From Bacteroidales bacterium (GTDB lineage: Bacteria > Bacteroidota > Bacteroidia > Bacteroidales > UBA932), in contig JAEEUZ010000004.1 in assembly GCA_016290725.1 (NCBI GenBank), positions 1 to 42,177 on the forward strand: DNA of 42,177 nt, read 5' to 3'. The position numbers and the translations under genes are program-made. Position 1 is the stretch's first letter, and each line of letters opens with the position of its first letter. The notes under the pieces are model-generated. The model did no database searches. It was not told the DNA's origin and was given only the letters and a program-made list of their open reading frames with translations. Below, piece after piece: positions 34,168 to 42,177 of the stretch.

Positions 34168-34938
34168 ATGCGTTACTGTCTTACCCTTTCCTACGACGGG
34201 TCGCCGTTCTGCGGCTACCAGATCCAGCCCGGAAGCCCTTCCGTTCAGGAGACTGTGGAGGCCGCCCTTTCCCGCCTTCTGGGCGGATCCGTAGCCATTA
34301 CCGGAGCCGGCCGCACAGACACCGGAGTGCACGCTTCGCACTATGTCGCCCACTTCGATCTGGATGGCCCTCTGCCCTTTGGGCAGGCGGATTTTTGCTA
34401 CAAATTAAATGCCATTCTGCCCCGTCAGATAGTGGTTCATTCAGTGTCTGAAGTGGCCGACGATTTCCACGCCCGCTTCGACGCTACGAAACGCGAATAT
34501 ACTTATTTTTTGCATCGCAGCAAAGACCCTTTCGTGGAAAATTACTCATGGCGCTGCGGATATCCCGTGCTGGATTTCGACGCCATGAACCGGGCCGCCC
34601 TGCATCTTCTTGGCACACACGACTTTTCCGCCTTCGAAAAGACCGGCGGCGACAACAAAACCTCCATATGCACAGTGTACGAAGCCTTCTGGGCCCCGTA
34701 CACTCCTTCGCACATTCAGGTGATGGGGTATCAGGGTTCTTCCTATTGGTACTTCCGCATCGCCGCAAACCGTTTCCTCCGCAACATGGTGCGCGCCACC
34801 GTGGGCACCCTAATAGAAATCGGCCGGGGAAAGCACTCCCCCGACCGAATCCTGTCTCTCCTTGAAAGCGGCACCCGCTCCGACGCCGGCGAATCCGTCC
34901 CCGCCCACGCCCTCTTCCTCTCCCGCGTAGACTACTGA
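34168..34938 (+). CDS. truA: tRNA pseudouridine synthase A
   Basis: 256 residues from ATG 34168 (MRYCLTLSYDGSPFCGYQ). TruA makes pseudouridine at positions 38-40 of the tRNA anticodon arm. Seen: the motif GAGRTDTGVHASHYVAHFD with catalytic Asp51, FHARFDATKREYTYFL, the RFLRNMVRATVGTLIEIG motif, and a C-terminus of normal length. The start is set by the promoter box overlapping the alternative TTG. It converges with the VWA lipoprotein gene, the stops being 18 nt apart, without a visible terminator. Confidence 0.96.
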   Translation: MRYCLTLSYDGSPFCGYQIQPGSPSVQETVEAALSRLLGGSVAITGAGRTDTGVHASHYVAHFDLDGPLPFGQADFCYKLNAILPRQIVVHSVSEVADDFHARFDATKREYTYFLHRSKDPFVENYSWRCGYPVLDFDAMNRAALHLLGTHDFSAFEKTGGDNKTSICTVYEAFWAPYTPSHIQVMGYQGSSYWYFRIAANRFLRNMVRATVGTLIEIGRGKHSPDRILSLLESGTRSDAGESVPAHALFLSRVDY

Positions 34939-34956
34939 CTTAGCCGCCAGAATGCG

Positions 34957-36450
34957 CTACTGAAGCTCGGAGGCGAGCTTAATCAGTTCGGCCAGGCGGG
35001 CGCGGTAGCCGAAGGCGTCGCTCACGCGGGCGCCGTTCACCAGGTCGTAGGCCATGGAGAATGAAGCCTGGCCCTTGTATTGGGAGCTGCGAAGGGTGAG
35101 GCCGTAGGCGGCTATGCCGGCGGCGAAGTTGAAGTTTGCCGATGAGGCAGTGCCATCCGAGGGAGCCACTACGTTCAGGCTGAGCGGACGGCTTTCGCCG
35201 CCGAGGGCGAGTTTGTAGCGAACGTCGAAGCGGGCAACGGCGGTCTCGGGCGCGAAGCCATCGGCAGGGATGATCTCATACAGGGCGGTGATGGTCTGGC
35301 CGGCGCCGATTTCACCCGCATCCTTCTTGTCGTCCTCGAAGTCCTCGTTGTTCATCACGCGGTTTTCGTAGCCGATAAGACGGTAGCTGTCAACAAATTG
35401 CGGATCGAAGGTTATCTGGCACTTGGTGTCGTTGGCAACAGAGTAGAAGTGGCTGCGCTCGTTCACAAACACCTTCATCATCTCCTCCTCGCTGTCCACA
35501 TAAGTGTAGGTGCCGTTTCCGTGGTTGGAGAGGCTCTCCATCCTGGCGTCCTGGAAGTTGCCGGTGCCGAAACCCATTATGCTGAGGTAAATGCCTTTAT
35601 CCAGATAGCTTTCCACCATCTCCACCAGCGCATCGGTATTTGAAACGCCAACGTTGAAATCGCCGTCGGTGCACATGATGATGCGGTTGTTGCCGCCCGG
35701 CATATAATGCTCCACAGCTTCGTCATAGGCCATTTTCATGGCAGCTCCGCCCGCGGTGCTCCCACTTGCGTCAAGCTTTTTGATTGCCTTTTTGATCACG
35801 GCCGCATCCTTTGCCAGAGTGGATTCCAGCACCTTCTGCACGCTTCCAGAATAAGTGATGATAGCAACCCTGTCGGTGGGCTTCATATAGTCCACCATGT
35901 TGCAAAGGCCGGTCTTGAGAAGGTCCAGGCGGTCTACCCCAAGCATGGAGCCTGAAACGTCCACGAGGAAGATATAGTTTGCATCCGGTATATCATTATC
36001 ACTCATGGGTTTACCCTTTAATCCAAGGCGGAGGAGCTTATGCTCCGCATTCCAGGGGCAATCGCCGATTTCGGCATTTATAGCCACGGTTTCCTCGCCA
36101 GTGGGATCGGCATAATCGAAGGTAAAATAATTAAGGTATTCCTCTATGCGAACCGAATTGGGCTCGGGGAGATATCCATTCTTGATGCAGCGGCGCATGT
36201 ATGCGTACGCGGCACCATCGGCATCGATGGAAAAGGTGGAGGTGGGCTCATCGGCCGCCTTCACAAAGTCGTTTTCCTTTATCTCGTCGAAGTTATTCCC
36301 GGAAGGATCCTCAACTTCTTCCCCGAACATGGCTTCGTCGGCTGCATAGCTTCCGTTATAAGAATACCAGCCGCCGCCGAAATCGGCCTTGGAGCACGAT
36401 ACCGCAGCCACTGCCACTGCCGCTGCAAGGATAATCTGAATCTTTTTCAT
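34957..36450 (-). CDS. YfbK-type VWA lipoprotein
   Basis: 497 residues from ATG 36450 (MKKIQIILAAAVAVAAVSCS); the frame is open 13 codons further up, but those residues precede the signal peptide. Lipobox AVSC, then a Ser/Gly/acidic linker. Residues ~68-110 are the VWA N-terminal YfbK motif (TFSIDADGAAYAYMRR, NSVRIEEYLNYF). A VWA domain follows with intact MIDAS DVSGSML and CTDGDFNVG, then a DUF3520-like C-terminal domain (ITFDPQFVDSYRLIGYENR, LYEIIPADG). YfbK-like proteins are envelope-located and of unknown function. It lies between the bat operon/truA and the sigma-factor operon, and is divergent from the latter. Confidence 0.93.
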   Translation of the reverse strand: MKKIQIILAAAVAVAAVSCSKADFGGGWYSYNGSYAADEAMFGEEVEDPSGNNFDEIKENDFVKAADEPTSTFSIDADGAAYAYMRRCIKNGYLPEPNSVRIEEYLNYFTFDYADPTGEETVAINAEIGDCPWNAEHKLLRLGLKGKPMSDNDIPDANYIFLVDVSGSMLGVDRLDLLKTGLCNMVDYMKPTDRVAIITYSGSVQKVLESTLAKDAAVIKKAIKKLDASGSTAGGAAMKMAYDEAVEHYMPGGNNRIIMCTDGDFNVGVSNTDALVEMVESYLDKGIYLSIMGFGTGNFQDARMESLSNHGNGTYTYVDSEEEMMKVFVNERSHFYSVANDTKCQITFDPQFVDSYRLIGYENRVMNNEDFEDDKKDAGEIGAGQTITALYEIIPADGFAPETAVARFDVRYKLALGGESRPLSLNVVAPSDGTASSANFNFAAGIAAYGLTLRSSQYKGQASFSMAYDLVNGARVSDAFGYRARLAELIKLASELQ

Positions 36451-36570
36451 AGTCGAATTCTTTTGGTTTCCGATACTATAACCCGACAACTGCGGAATCT
36501 TGCGGCAAAATCCCCAAAAATTTCATATTTTCGTGCAAGATTATGATTCCCCGGGGTTTAAGGGTTGGAA

Positions 36571-37245
36571 ATGAAAAAAACTCACAACATATTGGCCATC
36601 GTCCCGCTTATTCTCCTTTTGGCATCATGTGCCAAGGCGAATATGGCAGATGAATATTGGCAAGGGGAGAATGCCGCCGCGTTCAAGGCCATCCTCACCG
36701 TTAAGAAAACGCCCACGGACACCGTCTATTTCCAGCTGGACGATTCCACGACAATCTATCCGCAGAACTATCAGAGCGGTTTCACGCGCATGGAGAAGCT
36801 GTTCTGCGACATCGTGGTCTATAACCATCCCACCGGCCGGTTCAAGTACACAGGGATGGTGAACTGGGCGGAGCCGATAGACGAGGGGACGGTCACTGCC
36901 GATGCCACCATCCGCGGAGACCTTGGCCTTGATATCGTGGACGACTGGATGACAGGGCTGGAAGACGGCTATCTTACCTTACATTATAATACTTGGTGGG
37001 GCCTTAGCCCGGTGCGGCACAGTTTCTACGTAATAACCGGAACGGATCCGGCCGATCCCTATACCCTCGTCCTACAGCAGAAGGCCGATGGGGACAAGAA
37101 GGACGAGCAGGGAGACGCGCTGATTTGCTTTGACGTTAACGCCCTCCCCGATACGGGAGGTGAATATAAAGAGCTTACGCTTAAATGGACGAGCAGTGGA
37201 GGTACGGCTTCTGAAAAAACCTTCAAGTTCAAAAGCCGGGAATGA
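36571..37245 (+). CDS. NigD-like lipoprotein
   Basis: 224 residues from ATG 36571 (MKKTHNILAIVPLILLLASC); a TTG two codons upstream is disregarded. Lipobox LASC. The body follows the NigD-like pattern: TDTVYFQLDDSTTIYPQN, then LDIVDDWMTGLEDGYLTLHY, then LICFDVNALPD and ELTLKWTSSGG. The name comes from a Bacteroides nigrescin-locus gene, and the function of family members is unknown. It is probably anchored to the outer membrane or its inner face. First gene of a three-gene unit with the sigma factor and the barrel-like protein, whose frames overlap. A near-consensus box TATTTTCG (36526-36533) may be its promoter. Confidence 0.82.
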   Translation: MKKTHNILAIVPLILLLASCAKANMADEYWQGENAAAFKAILTVKKTPTDTVYFQLDDSTTIYPQNYQSGFTRMEKLFCDIVVYNHPTGRFKYTGMVNWAEPIDEGTVTADATIRGDLGLDIVDDWMTGLEDGYLTLHYNTWWGLSPVRHSFYVITGTDPADPYTLVLQQKADGDKKDEQGDALICFDVNALPDTGGEYKELTLKWTSSGGTASEKTFKFKSRE

Positions 37246-37786
37246 GCTGACAGAACTTGAGCTTTTGAAGCTTGTCCGCAGCGGGAACCCTTCCGGGGCG
37301 CGAAAACTGTACGAGCGCTACGTGGGGTATCTTACTGCGGTATGCTCCCGCTATGTCGTGGACAGGGACGTTGTGAAAGACATCCTCCAGGAGGCGTTCA
37401 TCAAAATATTCAACGGCCTGGACAGCTTTGAATACCGCGGGGAAGGAAGCATCAAGGCGTGGGCGACGCGGATTGTGGTGAACGACTCGCTGAAATCGCT
37501 AAAGGCATCGTCGAAACTGGTCTTCACGGATCAGTTCCCCGACGAACCGGACGAAGAGCTGCCCTCGCTGCCGAACATATCGGCATCGGCAATCCAGGAA
37601 ATGATAAAAGCCCTCCCGGATGGCTACAGGACGGTTTTTAACTTGTATGTATTCGAGAAGAAATCCCATAAAGAGATAGCGTCGATGCTGGGGATTAAAG
37701 AGGATTCGTCGGCATCGCAATTCTTCCGCGCAAGGGCGCAACTGGCAAAGAACGTTAAAGCATACATAAAGGAACATGAGCAGTAA
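37196..37786 (+). CDS. ECF-type RNA polymerase sigma factor
   Basis: Region 2: SGARKLYERYVGYLTAVCSR, DILQEAFIKIFNGLDSFEY, GSIKAWATRIVVNDSLKSLK. Region 4: ALPDGYRTVFNLYVFEKKSH, KEIASMLGIKEDSSASQFFR. So a complete two-domain ECF sigma. The start is uncertain: no ATG is in frame before region 2. Candidates are GTG 37196 (chosen; ~50-nt overlap with the NigD-like gene), CTG 37247, which would sit just behind that gene's TGA, and TTG 37265. The true N-terminus is likely near TELELLKLVRSGNPS. The next gene starts inside its last codons (11-nt overlap), the usual arrangement for a sigma factor and its controller. Confidence 0.92.
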   Translation: MEVRLLKKPSSSKAGNELTELELLKLVRSGNPSGARKLYERYVGYLTAVCSRYVVDRDVVKDILQEAFIKIFNGLDSFEYRGEGSIKAWATRIVVNDSLKSLKASSKLVFTDQFPDEPDEELPSLPNISASAIQEMIKALPDGYRTVFNLYVFEKKSHKEIASMLGIKEDSSASQFFRARAQLAKNVKAYIKEHEQ

Positions 37787-39077
37787 AAAAGATTGGACAG
37801 ACCAGCTTCCGGAGCTCCTTGAGGGCTTTTCGGAGGCGGAACCGGAAGGGCTGTGGGACGCGGTCCGCTCCGGAATGGAGCCGCAGAAAAAGCGGCGTGT
37901 CGTCCCTGTGTGGTGGTGGTATGTCGGTGGCGCTGCCGCCGCGGCCGCCGCAGTCATTGCCGTGCTCCTTCTCCGGAGCTCGTCGCCATCGGCCCCCGAA
38001 ATCCTTGCCCCCGTCCCGGGCACTCCCTCCGTCATTGCCGATATGGACGAATCATCGACCGAGGTTGTTTCTGAAGACGTTTTTGTGCCGCAGACTGTGC
38101 CTGCACGTCATAAAACAGAGCCTGTAACTGAAGAATCTGTCATAGAACCTATTGAACAACCGGTGAGTGATGATAACGTTCAGGAGGAGATAGTCCCGGA
38201 AGACGTAGCTCCCGAAGAGACGGTTCCTGCGGTAATCATCCCCCAGGACACGGTCCCCGAAGAGGAACCCGTTCCTCAGAAGGACGAAGAGGACACACCT
38301 CCTCCCGTGATTCCGCATATCGGCACAGAACCGGTAACGCCGCCGGTAACAACACCGGCAACTACGCCGGCAACCACCCCGGCAAAGCCCAGGCACATCA
38401 TAAAACCTCGCGTGCAGGTGATGTTCGCCTTTTCGCCCTCATCCTCCAGAGGCGTTTCCACCAGCGTCACTGGTGTGGGCATCCCCTCATCGCCCGGAAT
38501 GGCCACCAAAGCCACCGGAGCGGGGGCCGATGCCTTCATGCTAAGCCGTAATAAAACCACCACTACGGAGGCCACCCATAGGCAGGCTTCACGTGTGAGC
38601 TTCGGCCTTAAAGTGGATCTGGACGAGCACTGGGGCGTGGAAACTGGTGTCGTGTCCTCTTCGCTGGAATCGCAGTTCAACACCACAGGTGGCAGCATCG
38701 CATCCGAGACCACCCGCACGATGGACTACATCGGCATACCTCTTTACGGCTGCTACAACGTCTTCCAGTGGAAAAAACTCGGCCTCAGCCTTAATGCGGG
38801 GCCCATGTACGAATTCTCCGTCGGCACAAATACAAATACGGAATCGTTCGCCGGAAACCGGCGCACGGACCAAAGCCACGATGATACCACCGTGGACGAC
38901 GACAAATGGTCGGTCAATGCCGGCGCCGCTCTTCAGTACAAGCTCAACAAGCATGGCTCCCTGTTCGTGCAGCCCGGGGTTTCCTACTACTTCAAAGATA
39001 GCGCTCCCGTGGAAACCATCTACACCGAGCAGCCCGCCGCATTCAACCTTTTCTTCGGTTACAAGTACCAGTTCTGA
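37776..39077 (+). CDS. Trans-envelope sigma-factor partner: cytoplasmic domain, TM, linker, beta-barrel-like C-terminus
   Basis: 433 residues. Residues 1-45 are a small cytoplasmic domain (LPELLEGFSEAEPEGLWDAV) like the anti-sigma N-terminus of Bacteroidetes sigma partners. Then comes a TM helix (WWWYVGGAAAAAAAVIAVLLL, about 46-66). A long Pro/Glu/Thr/Val-rich linker (about 70-210, with PATTPATTPA) is sized to cross the periplasm. Residues ~240-433 show porin-like strands (SRVSFGLKVDLDEHWGVETG, MDYIGIPLYGCYNV, LGLSLNAGPMYEFSVG) and end in FGYKYQF with a terminal Phe. It overlaps the sigma-factor stop by 11 nt. Inference: one chain links the outer membrane to the sigma factor. No cysteine protease site or TonB plug is seen. 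Confidence 0.85.
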   Translation: MSSKKDWTDQLPELLEGFSEAEPEGLWDAVRSGMEPQKKRRVVPVWWWYVGGAAAAAAAVIAVLLLRSSSPSAPEILAPVPGTPSVIADMDESSTEVVSEDVFVPQTVPARHKTEPVTEESVIEPIEQPVSDDNVQEEIVPEDVAPEETVPAVIIPQDTVPEEEPVPQKDEEDTPPPVIPHIGTEPVTPPVTTPATTPATTPAKPRHIIKPRVQVMFAFSPSSSRGVSTSVTGVGIPSSPGMATKATGAGADAFMLSRNKTTTTEATHRQASRVSFGLKVDLDEHWGVETGVVSSSLESQFNTTGGSIASETTRTMDYIGIPLYGCYNVFQWKKLGLSLNAGPMYEFSVGTNTNTESFAGNRRTDQSHDDTTVDDDKWSVNAGAALQYKLNKHGSLFVQPGVSYYFKDSAPVETIYTEQPAAFNLFFGYKYQF

Positions 39078-39103
39078 ATACCGGTCCGGCAGTCATTAAC
39101 GTA

Positions 39104-39141
39104 CAAAAAAAGAGGCCAGCCCGTTGATGGGGCCGGCCTCT
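39104..39141 (-). terminator. Intrinsic terminator of rpoC
   Basis: On the minus strand, 23 nt after the rpoC stop, AGAGGCC pairs with GGCCTCT and, past one mismatch, GGGC pairs with GCCC. Seven T follow immediately (39110-39104). This is a textbook rho-independent terminator. The plus-strand barrel-like gene ends at 39077 and would meet the hairpin without a good T tract. Confidence 0.9.
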
Positions 39142-39163
39142 CAAAGATTTTAGTACACCTCGA

Positions 39164-42177
<3,014 letters not shown>

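Noticed and set aside
36549..36556. CCCCGGGG palindrome upstream of the NigD-like gene as an operator
   Set aside because: Too short and too likely by chance in this GC-rich DNA; no second copy nearby.

Overview
The window reads as a chromosomal segment of a member of the order Bacteroidales. The grounds are the complete bat (Bacteroides aerotolerance) gene set, DUF3244-like and NigD-like secreted proteins, an ECF sigma factor paired with a barrel protein, promoter boxes fitting the Bacteroides -7 consensus TAnnTTTG, and near absence of Shine-Dalgarno sites. Most of it is GC-rich. The left ~8 kb is visibly more AT-rich and patchy, as expected of an accessory region. The species cannot be fixed from the sequence.

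Layout. (1) 1-9742 is an accessory surface-protein region. On the minus strand lie a DUF3244-like secreted protein, a 2109-residue SpvB/VCBS/RHS protein, a secreted beta-barrel-like protein, and the start of a small secreted RHS-like protein cut by the window edge. Divergently, on the plus strand, is a membrane-anchored TPR regulator; the divergent intergene carries a 15-bp direct repeat and a perfect 15-nt palindrome. (2) 9743-10154 is a gene-free stretch full of hairpins, including two related 36-nt palindromic units. (3) 10155-19641, minus strand: ppdK, a terminator, folC, and a large alpha-2-macroglobulin-like protein. (4) 19709-25411, minus strand: glyA, a WG-repeat protein, an AIR-synthase-like protein and phoH, packed as one operon. 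(5) 25481-26011, plus: a SpoU/TrmH methyltransferase. (6) 26004-34144, minus: the bat operon (moxR, DUF58, a membrane protein, batA, batB, batC and a batD-batE fusion), with successive genes overlapping or separated by 2-4 nt. (7) 34168-39077: truA, a VWA/YfbK-type lipoprotein (minus), then a NigD-like lipoprotein, an ECF sigma factor and a trans-envelope anti-sigma/barrel-like protein. (8) 39164-42177, minus: the 3' two thirds of rpoC with a strong terminator.

The most unusual theme is a set of short palindromic or REP-like repeats placed inside functional sequence. One composite has gone in frame into folC and adds about 45 residues. A near-identical copy sits in the loop of the ppdK terminator. 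A second repeat family supplies the C-terminal tail of a bat-operon membrane protein and also forms part of the folC insert. Other points of note are the BatD-BatE fusion that keeps an internal signal-peptide-like segment, the single-chain cytoplasm-to-outer-membrane partner of the sigma factor, and promoter boxes that end only 4-6 nt before the start codons of several genes.
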